Assembly (NCBI RefSeq): GCF_000350225.1
Contig: NW_005178991.1
Location: forward strand, 1 to 64,000
Direction: 5' to 3'
Origin: Chondrus crispus
Lineage: Eukaryota; Rhodophyta; Florideophyceae; Gigartinales; Gigartinaceae
DNA length: 64,000 bases
A model generated the notes under the pieces. The model worked only from the letters and a program-made list of their open reading frames with translations, ran no database searches and was not told the DNA's origin. Below are positions 47,996 through 57,001 of this stretch, piece by piece (within the stretch, counting starts at the first letter, position 1; the number at the start of each line of letters is the position of its first letter). Position numbers and translations under genes: made by a program.

Positions 47996-48469
47996 CTCGC
48001 GCTGCGTTTTGCGTTGCGCCTGTTCCTTCTTATCGACCACTACTTCTACTAGGTCGTCCTCTATTCAGTGGCTTTAGCCGCTAAACTCGAACATTGACAT
48101 TTTCTCATAGGGGGAGGACTGCGCCGATAGTCAACAATAGTTGGCTGCAGGGGTACCCCGAACGGATCTTGTCACCATCACCCAAGGGTCTGGGTGGTGG
48201 AAGAGTGCTGAAATTGGCCCCCTCCGCGCGTAGGGGACGCGTCACCGTGGGTTGGAGTACCCTTCAAGCGGAAATATTGCGTGGAAACCTCAAGTGGAAA
48301 CCTAGAAAAACGTAAGCGGTTGCTTTACTGGATTACTCCTTCTCTTGCCGTCCGTTTAAGACACCTCATCGACTATCGCGCACAACGTCTTTTCGTTCTC
48401 TACATAAGCCTGCACTTTTGTTCCGCTCCTCTTACTGCTATCCGTTTCTGTCCCCATCTAAGTATCACA
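47996..48469 (-). repeat. Right arm of the 474-bp inverted repeat
   Basis: Reverse complement of 46912-47385. It ends 10 bp before the ATG of the methyltransferase gene. The similarity then continues weakly into the first codons of the two genes. Confidence 0.95.
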
Positions 48470-48479
48470 CGTGATAAAC

Positions 48480-49376
48480 ATGCCTACTCAAGCGAAAACG
48501 TCTTCCTTCGGGAAGCGCCTCAAAGCCATACAGGTAGTGCGAGCAGCCGTAATCCAGCAAACTGGGAACGTGGTACCGAAACTTGGAGATATCGCGGATT
48601 GGGTTGAGAATAACCTTGAGACCGATGCTGCAAAGAACTACTTACAATCTTTGGGAGCCGAAAATGTATCCGAGGCAGAGGTTCGCAAATCAAAAATGAA
48701 TCAACGTCAAGTCACACAAGTCTATGCAATCGTGCAGGCGCTTCTTGCTTGCGGGAGAGGCAATGATACTAGACCCTGGCAAATCTTCGAAATCATAAGC
48801 GACATTAACGGCGACAGCTTCAATGCTAGGGGTCTCCAGTGTACGTTTTTTAGCATCACGAGTTCCAAAAGGAATACTGTGAAAGAGCCACGATTCCTTA
48901 CTTCGCCCGCAACTTCCTTCGAGGCAATGATGTTCCTAATCTATGAGGGAGTAGTTATGAACTGTCACACCAGGAAACAAGGATCACCATGTGCCAAGAG
49001 AAAGGAGGTATTGCAGAACTACAAGGTCAATAGGGAGACGTCACAGCGTATTGGCTTTGCTGTTCGGCAAGTTATTCGAGCATGGGATTGCAAGGCCAGA
49101 TATTTGGGATTCAAGAACTGCGAAGAAATGATATATCCTTACATCACCTTGACAAGTGACGACCGTGAGTTGTGCTTTACTGTGTTGAGTTCAGGCTTCG
49201 CCCACAAAAAACAGAAGGATACAATCACAGTCAACGCCGGGGCATTCTGTCTCCCCGATGAATGTTCCCCACAAGCATTTGGCCGCGTTCCAGTCGTGGA
49301 TAATGCTCTCCGCGAGGCAGCAAAACTTGTTCTGAGTAATATCCGCTTCCTCGTGACATCGGATTACTTGTATTAA
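48480..49376 (+). CDS. N-terminal part of the methyltransferase-SET frame, unrecognised domain
   Basis: ATG at 48480 in the context AAACATGCC, 10 bp after the inverted repeat. The 298 residues appear globular with several helices (WVENNLETDAAKNYLQSLG, then QVTQVYAIVQALLACG) and a Cys-containing segment (MNCHTRKQGSPCAKRK). I recognise no family. The frame ends at TAA 49374-49376 and is followed in the same frame, without any gap, by more coding sequence and then the methyltransferase. A 42-nt GT-AG segment around the stop (49370-49411) would remove it without changing frame. It may be a separate protein or the first third of a 1,000-residue one. Confidence 0.7.
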   Translation: MPTQAKTSSFGKRLKAIQVVRAAVIQQTGNVVPKLGDIADWVENNLETDAAKNYLQSLGAENVSEAEVRKSKMNQRQVTQVYAIVQALLACGRGNDTRPWQIFEIISDINGDSFNARGLQCTFFSITSSKRNTVKEPRFLTSPATSFEAMMFLIYEGVVMNCHTRKQGSPCAKRKEVLQNYKVNRETSQRIGFAVRQVIRAWDCKARYLGFKNCEEMIYPYITLTSDDRELCFTVLSSGFAHKKQKDTITVNAGAFCLPDECSPQAFGRVPVVDNALREAAKLVLSNIRFLVTSDYLY

Positions 49377-49411
49377 ATGCCTTCCATGGCGAATTGGATG
49401 GCTTTGGACAG
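49370..49411 (+). other. Candidate 42-nt in-frame intron
   Basis: GTATTA at the 5' end and GACAG at the 3' end bracket the TAA at 49374-49376. The length is a multiple of three, so removal joins the flanking coding sequence in frame. No strong branch point is visible. It is a hypothesis to explain the stop. Confidence 0.3.
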
Positions 49412-49853
49412 GTTCAAGAAAGTTCAGGAAACGATCCCTCCCATCATCGATGGCTATCCGAACGAAATGGTCATTCACGTGAAGAATTCCCTCCCACAAC
49501 AAGACATAGAGATGGTTTCTTCTGTAAACTCCACTGAACAGGCGCGACAAGAAAACATCCTTGCAAGGAGCCTCGCAGTTGTCGCCAGGCGCAGGACTGC
49601 TTCTAAGCCCGTCTCACACACCGACTCTGTACAGGCGGTGCGGGAAAGTGAATCGGTGAGTAGTGCTCCAGACAGGTCAGAGTCCCGGGCAGGACGCTGG
49701 CCTGCACAATCACGGACTCTATCAGTCACACAGGAGTGTAAAGGTGAAGGCTGTGAGTTTCGAGAAGCTTTAAAGAATGTCTGCAGGGCAATGAACAAGT
49801 ACGCAAGGACGTATAGCTGTACATTCCCAGAGCTATCGCAGGAGGATATCTGA
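49377..49853 (+). CDS. Linker segment of the methyltransferase-SET frame
   Basis: In phase with both neighbours. Contains a hydrophobic start (IPPIIDGYPNEMVIHV) that could finish the previous domain, a Ser/Arg-rich disordered middle, and a helix with cysteines (CKGEGCEFREALKNVCRA). It ends at TGA 49851-49853; the next in-frame codons lead straight into the methyltransferase motif IV. On its own it looks like a linker, not an independent protein. Confidence 0.5.
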   Translation: MPSMANWMALDRFKKVQETIPPIIDGYPNEMVIHVKNSLPQQDIEMVSSVNSTEQARQENILARSLAVVARRRTASKPVSHTDSVQAVRESESVSSAPDRSESRAGRWPAQSRTLSVTQECKGEGCEFREALKNVCRAMNKYARTYSCTFPELSQEDI

Positions 49854-51491
49854 TCATGTTCCGAACAAATATTGGAAGGAGTACAGCTGGTGCTTTGTGA
49901 CCCACCTTACAACTACCGAAGAGAGAACAACCTTCCGAATTCAACCCATGACAACCTCAGCAAAAGTGACATGACTGATTGTGTTCGTGAGATCAGTCAG
50001 ATGCTCCGTGAGGGTGGACATGCGTTTGTGTTCTGCTCTACATTGCAATTCAAACTCTGGTATGACGCCTTCGCATCGTGTACAGTTGCAGTCAGTTCTG
50101 ATAATGAATATGAACAAGATGAGGAAGAATCAAATCAAGGCGATGAGGAAGGGCGGTCAGGAACCGAAGACCTCCTAGAAGTGAATCTCCCTGCGGAGCG
50201 TCTCCGAATTTTCAGTGTGGATCCCTCACCAGTGCTTGTGAACAGCATGCCGGGTCATTATTACACGAATGCTGCCATCAAGACGACGACTTTCAGACGA
50301 ATTTCCGAGATGGCTGTACATGTCACTAAGAAAGGACTCAATTCGAAGGACGCTTTCGCCCTGGTTAACTACGATAACTTCAACTTCGTCTCTTCCCGCC
50401 ATTCGGCTTGGACTAACATTATCGACAACGTTCCGAGACTAGAAGAGGGAGAGAGGCTTAAGCACCCCGACGCCCCGAAGTCAAATTTCGTCCCGTTGCG
50501 ACCGGAGCAGAAACCTCTACGTCTTCTCATGGAAATCATTTCTCGCTTGACTCAACCGGGTGATTACGTTGTTGATATGTTCAATGGAACCTTTTCAACT
50601 GGAGTGGCTTGTGTTTCGCTCAAAAAGCATCGGAGATTTGTGGGGTGTGAACGGGACCCGGTTGCCTGGCTTGCTGCGACAGAAAACTTGGAGCTGATCT
50701 TTGCCCAGAGTGTTCTGAACCCATCTTCTGACATCAACATACCACAGTTGGAATCCGCAGCAGAGCTATTGTTGGCTCATAATCCGGCATTTACAAGGGG
50801 CGCTGAGAAGGGCTCAGATTGGAAGCCTCCGAGAGGATGTCCTTACTTTCAACAAGCTCCGGAGCACATTTTGAAGTTCCTAGCCACTAAGTTACAAGCA
50901 CTAAATATGGTGCAAGAGTGCAAAGGAAAGCCTTTATCAGAGTGGGCGAGGGAATATATCGGAGGCCTTCAAACAGTTCACTGCGAAGATATCATTTTAT
51001 ATGAGTGTATGGTTCTCGGTTTGATTGAGGCTCCTTCAAAGCACTGGAATGATGGCTCTCTTGGTGTTTTTACGACCAGAACTGTTCGGAGGGGAGAGGT
51101 TATATGCCCTGTTTATGGAACAATCGTTTATAGGGACTTAACAAAACAAAGTCAGTCCACAAAACAATACGGTGAAAACGGTGTACTTGGGTGTACACCT
51201 GAAATGTTCCGCAACTGTTCATATCCGATTGAATTGAGCAAGAGTTTTTGGGGCGTGAGAGAGGTTTACATTGTTCCTGCACAGTTCGGCGTCGCAACAA
51301 GAATCAGACTGGCTACGGGGACTAGAGAGGTGGAGGGACACGGACTTCAGAAGGCGGGGACACCGAATGTGTCCCTTTGCTACAAGCCGACAAAGGTAGC
51401 TGACCTGAATTTTGTTTGCGGCCATGATACAGTTTTATATGTCGCAACCACGTATATAGAGGCCGGTGCAGAACTTCTAGTCAGCGTATAG
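49854..51491 (+). CDS. Beta-class amino-DNA methyltransferase fused to a SET domain
   Basis: The methyltransferase shows motif IV DPPY at 49899-49910, a target-recognition stretch, and then the SAM-binding motif DMFNGTFSTG near 50575 followed by FVGCERDP. DPPY before the SAM-binding motif is the permuted beta-class order of N6-adenine and N4-cytosine methyltransferases. From about 51060 a SET domain follows: GVFTTRTVRRGEVICPVYG, NVSLCY near 51367 and YIEAGAELLVSV at the end, matching the SET N-motif, the NH.C-type motif (here NVSLC) and the GEEL motif. The fused protein could methylate DNA and a lysine on a protein such as a histone. No ATG precedes DPPY after the TGA, which supports continuity with upstream coding sequence. 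Stop TAG at 51489. Confidence 0.88.
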   Translation, partial: SCSEQILEGVQLVLCDPPYNYRRENNLPNSTHDNLSKSDMTDCVREISQMLREGGHAFVFCSTLQFKLWYDAFASCTVAVSSDNEYEQDEEESNQGDEEGRSGTEDLLEVNLPAERLRIFSVDPSPVLVNSMPGHYYTNAAIKTTTFRRISEMAVHVTKKGLNSKDAFALVNYDNFNFVSSRHSAWTNIIDNVPRLEEGERLKHPDAPKSNFVPLRPEQKPLRLLMEIISRLTQPGDYVVDMFNGTFSTGVACVSLKKHRRFVGCERDPVAWLAATENLELIFAQSVLNPSSDINIPQLESAAELLLAHNPAFTRGAEKGSDWKPPRGCPYFQQAPEHILKFLATKLQALNMVQECKGKPLSEWAREYIGGLQTVHCEDIILYECMVLGLIEAPSKHWNDGSLGVFTTRTVRRGEVICPVYGTIVYRDLTKQSQSTKQYGENGVLGCTPEMFRNCSYPIELSKSFWGVREVYIVPAQFGVATRIRLATGTREVEGHGLQKAGTPNVSLCYKPTKVADLNFVCGHDTVLYVATTYIEAGAELLVSV

Positions 51492-51563
51492 AAGTATTCC
51501 GAGTTGTGTAGTAGTGCTAAAAGCTGTTGAATAAAGACCAGAGTTCTTTTTCCGCACATATAC

Positions 51564-53510
51564 TTATGCCCGACGTGTCGGATACCCTTCCTTTCGCCCC
51601 CACACCTGATAAATTCCACCGTCTAGGAGACTCCTGTATTGTACTGCTGAGTTTGATGTGGATATGAGACACATATGATCGTCGCTTTCTTCGCTCTCCT
51701 GTTCGCAGTAGTGCATAACTAATGCCTTTCGAACGTAGCTTCCAAGCTCAACCAGCGCTCTTCTTTCGTTTCGTTGTTGTATTAACACCCGGTATCCATC
51801 TTCCTCCGCTTCGCACTCCTTCACTGCGCAATATCGTATTGTTTCCTGACTTTCTTTCCCACGAGCGTCCAGAATCTGGACTTGAAATTCGGCTAGCACC
51901 ATCCAGAACCTTCTGTCTTGATCATGCTCAGAATCTTTGTTCTCAGGAAGGGTGAATGTGAGATCAGGATCCGCGGTCGAAACTACACAAGCCTGCAGGG
52001 CTTGAATCACGCTACCATAGGATATAGTTGCCAGAACGGATGTTTGATCCCTCTTTTGCCCATCTGTTACTTTGCACCACTTCGCAGTTCCATATGTATG
52101 TACAGTTACGGAATTTTCATGCTCCGCCCGGCCACTTCTAAGACGTAGCTTTTGTTTCCATAAATGCTCTAAAAGCTCCCTTGCTTTCAACAGAAATGCA
52201 AGGTCAGATGATTGGAACATTTCTGAATATTGACCTCCGTCCGCAGTGTTTCCTAGGTTCATAATTCTTGACTTGTCTACGCGCCAGTCCTTCCTACTGA
52301 GAGACGATGATAAAAGTCCTTTCCGATGGAATCGAAGGTTCTGCAGAACAGGAGTTCGGAAGCAGTCCTGAAGCTTTTGTAGTAATCTTCCGGCATCCTG
52401 CAGCCCAGAACTGTCGTAGCCCAAGAGATTCAAAACCGACTTCGCTGACTCAAAGCTCCATCCGTTCTCACTGGTGCCAATGCCTTCAGTCTCAATTGCC
52501 AGACGAGTCTTCCAGTCGTTGGCAGGACGATGTTCCATAGCCTGTAATTGTGAGTTTTTCATATTGGATTGAGCCACCCCCCTCTTCAATGGCTGATGAG
52601 CGCTTTCAAACAACAATTCTTGTACATGTCTTACGCTACCGAACAGTGGCAATGTATGTGTGAAGAACTCCAACAGTCTGTGAAGGTTTGGTTTGTCCAA
52701 ATGAGTGGAGGCAAAGCTGTTTGTGCGACACAGCTTATCTACTCGAGATAGGTAACGAAGTGCCATATTCCGAATCTCCAGGAGTCTTTTGGTTCCTCCT
52801 TCTTCATTGTGTGTGTCTAATGACCCCTTACCATCTATTCTTGATTCCGGAAAGTACTGCGTCCTGCTCACGAGAGAGGAAAACAGGTCGAGGAGGTTGA
52901 GAGCTTCATCGATAGTAGCACAGTTTCGGCTGACTCCCTCGCCAGTGATTTTGTGCACGTACCAAGTAAACTTCATCGCTCGTGGTGCTACCAAGAGCAG
53001 GCAGTACATAGACGATATCGTCATTGAATGTAGCACATGCTTGTCATGGTTGATTAGGCTCTCCTGATATATGAGATGTCCATCCTTCAAAGCCACTTTG
53101 GCAATCGCCTCAGCATCTCTGCGTACATCTTTTGGTAGCAATGTTATACAGAGATTCATGATGTCGCGACCAATCCCGAGGAAAAGATGATCGGGAGCCA
53201 CAACGCATGAGCGATACGAATCGAAAACAGAAGGAACAACCGGTTTCCTACTGCCAAGTACACGAGGTACACGAGAGCGAACGTGTTGTAGTTTTGCAGA
53301 GAGTTGATGAAGTGCCTGCAAACTTGTCTCAAACGTATCTGCGTCATCCATTCCGAGGGCTTTCAACTCTTCCCTGGATAACTTGGATCTCCTCAATGCA
53401 GTAGCCCGGTTCTCATCTCTCGCGAAAGATGGATGGTCGGAATGGATGCGAGTTGCGTAACAATACTTGCTTCCTTGAAATCCAGACTTGTCGTACCTTC
53501 CATAGCTGCA
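51564..53510 (-). CDS. DDE transposase, C-terminal half
   Basis: Continues in the same frame from the TAA at 53511-53513 (CSYGR and on) for about 648 codons. Near 52640-52570 the segment KPNLHRLLEF, then FESAHQPLKR, matches the place of the third catalytic acidic residue in CACTA/Plavaka/KDZ transposases (FE.xH context). The C-terminal 250 residues are unrecognised. It converges on the methyltransferase-SET gene, with 72 bp between stops. If the TAA is real, the catalytic residues are split over two frames and the enzyme is dead; if it is read through or spliced, the protein would exceed 1,200 residues. Confidence 0.78.
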   Translation of the reverse strand, partial: CSYGRYDKSGFQGSKYCYATRIHSDHPSFARDENRATALRRSKLSREELKALGMDDADTFETSLQALHQLSAKLQHVRSRVPRVLGSRKPVVPSVFDSYRSCVVAPDHLFLGIGRDIMNLCITLLPKDVRRDAEAIAKVALKDGHLIYQESLINHDKHVLHSMTISSMYCLLLVAPRAMKFTWYVHKITGEGVSRNCATIDEALNLLDLFSSLVSRTQYFPESRIDGKGSLDTHNEEGGTKRLLEIRNMALRYLSRVDKLCRTNSFASTHLDKPNLHRLLEFFTHTLPLFGSVRHVQELLFESAHQPLKRGVAQSNMKNSQLQAMEHRPANDWKTRLAIETEGIGTSENGWSFESAKSVLNLLGYDSSGLQDAGRLLQKLQDCFRTPVLQNLRFHRKGLLSSSLSRKDWRVDKSRIMNLGNTADGGQYSEMFQSSDLAFLLKARELLEHLWKQKLRLRSGRAEHENSVTVHTYGTAKWCKVTDGQKRDQTSVLATISYGSVIQALQACVVSTADPDLTFTLPENKDSEHDQDRRFWMVLAEFQVQILDARGKESQETIRYCAVKECEAEEDGYRVLIQQRNERRALVELGSYVRKALVMHYCEQESEESDDHMCLISTSNSAVQYRSLLDGGIYQVWGRKEGYPTRRA

Positions 53511-54470
53511 TTAGTGACATGGAACATTGGAGCAGTGCCCTAGTAGGTCCAAAGTGTGGGAGACTGGAGGATAGTCCCCGACGTACCCGACGACATCGAG
53601 AAAAAGAACAACCTTCTCTCCTTCTGCGGTAGTCATCTCAAATCCCTTTTCTGTCCCCTCAATGATATCATCAATAACTGCCGCCAGTACCTCGTTTGTA
53701 GATACTCCTGGAGGAGTTAACCCGATGGGTCTGATGGCTCCGGCTCCGTTGCGGTTCTCTGGAGCCATACCTATTGGCAGCATGTATACACCACCCATGC
53801 TTCCCTTCTTTCCAATGTACGGCGTAAATCCATCAGAGTACAGAAACATTATGTACATAACGTACTTTCTTCCATCTTCTAGACGTCCACTGCTCTCCGC
53901 ATCGACGCGATGGCCCTTGTCCATCAGATTATCATCCGCAGATACTCGTTTCAATACGATTTTGTCAAACATCTGGTTGTAAACCCCCCTATTCGTGCCA
54001 GTGAGATTCGAAACATTTCTTTCAGAAGATACAACCAAGCTGGTGGCGTAGTCGTCATCACAGTTATGTCTTCTCCACATCCTATACACAAGGAAGGGTG
54101 TTTGCGTTGGTTCTTCCGAATCTTCGGCGTCTGGCTGTCCAGGGACTGCAAGTTCGACGACCATGCCACTGGGAAGGAATGCCCGAGATTCTGGTCTCTT
54201 CATCTTCATCCTTTTGGTACGCTTTGAATTGGACTGCTCCTGCGGTTCTGTCCAGTTCGGATAATCGTAAACAAAGAAGGAAGATACAACTGCATCAAAG
54301 CTCATGTTTGTTGAGGACGTTACTGCAAACTGGGCTTGCATCAATCTGCCCTTCACCGCGTCACTTGTTTCGAACGTGATGTTAAGAAGGAGCCCTTTTC
54401 GAAGTTGCACCGTCAAACCATCTTCGGTATGAATCCGATAAACAGATAGAATCCCAGCCCTATCCATCAT
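53511..54470 (-). CDS. DDE transposase, central catalytic part
   Basis: LYSDGFTPYIGKKGSMGGVY (first Asp near 53836) is the diagnostic first catalytic block. LFLDVVGYVGDYPPVSHTLD (near 53570) carries the second Asp, followed by HCSNVPCH, the start of a Cys/His zinc-binding cluster. This order is that of CACTA (TNP2), Plavaka and KDZ transposases. The frame begins one base out of phase with the upstream part near 54465 and ends at an in-frame TAA inside the Cys/His cluster (PCH-stop-CSY), where a two-cysteine motif would be expected to continue. Confidence 0.85.
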   Translation of the reverse strand: MMDRAGILSVYRIHTEDGLTVQLRKGLLLNITFETSDAVKGRLMQAQFAVTSSTNMSFDAVVSSFFVYDYPNWTEPQEQSNSKRTKRMKMKRPESRAFLPSGMVVELAVPGQPDAEDSEEPTQTPFLVYRMWRRHNCDDDYATSLVVSSERNVSNLTGTNRGVYNQMFDKIVLKRVSADDNLMDKGHRVDAESSGRLEDGRKYVMYIMFLYSDGFTPYIGKKGSMGGVYMLPIGMAPENRNGAGAIRPIGLTPPGVSTNEVLAAVIDDIIEGTEKGFEMTTAEGEKVVLFLDVVGYVGDYPPVSHTLDLLGHCSNVPCH

Positions 54471-55347
54471 GTATTATTGGAGTGTCCTCATTATCCAAGA
54501 ACCTTGGTACCTCGCTTGACGGATCCATATCATGCCGTCTTCCTTGCACCATCTCCCGCAATCTTGCTGTCAAAAAGTCAAGTTTCGCCCAGTCGCTAGG
54601 CCTTACAATCATGGTAGGAGCGCTGTCCTGTGAGGAATACTTTCCAACGCCAGCCTTCGACCCAGACTTCGAGAAATCCACAGTAAACATTTCTACACGA
54701 CAAGGAACGAAGAAGTTGGATTTCGCAAATGGACGAACACGTCTCTTCAGAGTAGATGTACTTGGCAGTTTGAGAGTGAGCTGCCTTTCATTCGGTCTCC
54801 AGTTCCTAACGTTAGCAAGTGTCTGATACGCAGTCTCGCTGAGACGTGTGCTCCCAGTTGCTGTTATCAGTGATGCAATATTTGTCCAGGTCAATCGAAT
54901 TCCACCAGAAGCACCGTCGAACATGCTGTCTATCAGCTCTTCGCACCCTTCAGCTTCGTAGACAACGTCCTGTTCAACGCTCAATCCAATGTCTAATCCA
55001 GAAATTCGTTCGCTTTCTTCACAACCGAGCGTGTCATTTCGTTCGGAGTGAGGACTTAATGGAAGTGCCTCCACGCCGTCATGCATCACGCCTTGTTTTT
55101 CTTGGAGGTCGCTTAAAAGCCCATCTTTCAAAAGGGAAGCATAGGATTCTGATTGACGGTCTAGTAATTTGAATCCATCCCCTGGACGTTTTGCTGGCTT
55201 TGTAGACAGTTGTCTACATGGCCTTGCTCTTTTTCGATGTCTTTCAAGCTGAGGTTCAGAAGAAGATGGTGCGTGCCCATCCGAAGTAGTCCCTTGTGAT
55301 GCAACATCTTCGGAACGCTTTGCATAAGGTCCGCGTTTTTTAAGAAC
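54460..55347 (-). CDS. DDE transposase, N-terminal part, 5' end undefined
   Basis: Open from just below a TGA at 55348-55350 with no ATG in the first 70 codons, so the true start is probably in another exon upstream. It contains basic patches (LERHRKRARPC, KRRVRPFAKSNFFVPC) and a segment DWAKLDFLTARLREMVQG like the region before the catalytic core in related transposases. The frame ends at TAG 54460-54462; the catalytic part starts within the overlap, one frame over. A 1-nt indel or an unrecognised intron would join them. Confidence 0.65.
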   Translation of the reverse strand, partial: VLKKRGPYAKRSEDVASQGTTSDGHAPSSSEPQLERHRKRARPCRQLSTKPAKRPGDGFKLLDRQSESYASLLKDGLLSDLQEKQGVMHDGVEALPLSPHSERNDTLGCEESERISGLDIGLSVEQDVVYEAEGCEELIDSMFDGASGGIRLTWTNIASLITATGSTRLSETAYQTLANVRNWRPNERQLTLKLPSTSTLKRRVRPFAKSNFFVPCRVEMFTVDFSKSGSKAGVGKYSSQDSAPTMIVRPSDWAKLDFLTARLREMVQGRRHDMDPSSEVPRFLDNEDTPIIHDG

Positions 55348-55760
55348 TCAACGACTCTTGCTTTGACGCCCCATCTGTGACGGTTTCGACCAGGTTTGCC
55401 ACTGGAAGTGGGGCTGCATTGAGGTTTGGCATGGACCTCGGCATTAACAAGACTTCAGCAAGCTTACTGCTCTACAGACGAAAGAAAGTCTTTTGTTACA
55501 TTTGGTGATGCATACGGTTGTGCCGTTAATATTAAAGCTTGATTCAATGAATAGAAACGGTAAGAATAAGATGCTCCTCCTCGCATTTTGATGTGATACC
55601 GCACGAAAAAAGCTCAATGGATGGCTGTCATTAAGGGCAACCATGCCATACTGAATTGGGTAATTTCAAGTTGAGATTTCAGAACCTATATTCTGCTATT
55701 GACACGTGCCCATGAAAATATACCTGATTTTCACTCAGATGCCCTTCTCGAACTCAAAAA

Positions 55761-55792
55761 AGGCGGTAGTTTGATATATCAAACTACCGCCT
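55761..55792. repeat. 32-bp perfect palindrome
   Basis: Each half starts AGGCGGTAGTTTGATA and the second half is its exact reverse complement, with no loop. It lies in the non-coding right part of the large transposon. A binding site for a dimeric protein, such as the element's ParB-like product or transposase, is one reading; a transcription-terminator hairpin is another. Confidence 0.95.
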
Positions 55793-55841
55793 ACTGCATA
55801 AATAGTTCCAGGACCAGATCCAACTCTCTGCACGCCCCTCT

Positions 55842-56124
55842 TCCGCAATCCTGACGCACCACACATCTTCTTTTCTGGCAGTTTCATTTCCGCGAGTTGC
55901 GTGTTCGGTTGAAATCTCATGCACAGTAAGTGACACCACTTCTGCTACAATCCTGACCCACCGCGCATCCTCTTTTCTGACAGTTTCATTTCCGCGAGTT
56001 GCGTGTTCGGTTGAAATCTCATGCACAGTAAGTGACACCACTTCTGCACAATCCTGATCCACCGCGCATCCTCTTTTCTGACAGTTTCATTTCCGCGAGT
56101 TGCGTGTTCGGTTGAAATCTCATG
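55842..56124. repeat. About 101-bp tandem repeat, nearly 3 copies
   Basis: TTTCATTTCCGCGAGTTGCG recurs at 55882, 55984 and 56084 (spacing 102 and 100), each preceded by AATCCTGA and CATCCTCTTTTCTG-type sequence and followed by AAATCTCATG. It lies 50 bp from the palindrome. Open frames across it are artefacts of the repeat. Confidence 0.9.
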
Positions 56125-57001
56125 TGGAGACACGAGTGCGCTGCACACGTTGGCTAAGTGAGCGCTTTCTCTAGGCAATACCGTTTTGCGATTAGCTACA
56201 AAGCTTTAACGTACGTTCGCACATTCTATAACACATTGAAAGTGTCGAAGAACTGTTCTGACCAATCCTCACAGCGTTCCTTGTCTCACTGCAGGTCAAC
56301 CCGCCCATCGTCTAACTCAGGATCAAGTAAGCCATCAGTACATGTACTGTGACCGTAACTGACCTCTCCTGTTATGTTTCTTGGCGTTGATTATTGTATT
56401 TAACGGAAGCGCAATGAACCACTGCCGCGGTATTTCGGTATTTGGACGGGGTAGATGTAGTGTATGTAACCGTAACAATACTCTTTGGTTGCTACAAATA
56501 AATGTGATGTGAACGCCGCTAGAACTGCTATCGGTTTCATCCTTCGGGATGGGACCGTTTCTGGACAAGCGGGGTGACATCACCTTTGCAAGAAAGGCAC
56601 TGGACTAACATTTCATTGACTGAGAGTAGGTCGCAGCATTACGTCTAGTGCTGCATTGGGGCTGCGAATGGACACATGTTGTCATTGCCCTGGAGCAGCA
56701 AAACATAGTCGTCGGTGGCTGCGCAGATGCAGCGGTGATCACCGTCTCATCATTACCTCAATGTAACAAAGTTTGGCCCTGCAAGACCTACTCCGTGTGC
56801 AGCTCCAGCCAACCATCTACCGCCACGGGCCAGGTAGAGCCGCTGTGCCATAACTATGCTGCTTTCTAGCCAATGGCGTCATTGGTAAAAAATGTGCAAA
56901 ATCGCGACATGAAATCAGCAAGCGTCGCTACATTTATGACACATTTTTGCTGGCTCGGACCAAAATATTTGCACAAATTTTTTATTGCCTCAGATAGGCT
57001 G
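56125..57001. other. Right subterminal region of the transposon, no gene seen
   Basis: About 0.9 kb with only short frames. The last 130 bp are AT-rich with GCAAAA- and AAAAATGTG-type motifs; the left end has comparable AAAAAATGC and GCCAGCAAT motifs near 37822-37850. These could be subterminal transposase-binding motifs. Confidence 0.45.

Larger units (their letters stand above)
46889..48479. promoter_or_regulatory. Mirrored divergent promoter region
   Basis: The two largest cargo genes start at its edges and read outward. The outer 474 bp on each side are near-perfect inverted copies, so both genes have almost the same 5' leader and upstream sequence. The centre (47386-47995) holds hairpin-forming repeats. 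I infer co-regulated expression from duplicated promoters; the start sites cannot be read from sequence. Confidence 0.65.

Noticed and set aside
47066..48315. Identical 73-codon open frames on opposite strands (47066-47287 and 48094-48315)
   Set aside because: They are the same sequence in the two arms of the inverted repeat; identity reflects the DNA repeat, not a conserved protein.
43084..51491. Integrated phage or bacterial defence island (ParB plus methyltransferase)
   Set aside because: The genes are flanked by a eukaryotic-type transposase and terminal repeats and fused to a SET domain; a distant bacterial origin of single domains remains possible.
55842..56124. CRISPR-like direct repeats
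   Set aside because: The repeats are about 101 bp with no unique spacers, inside a eukaryotic transposon.
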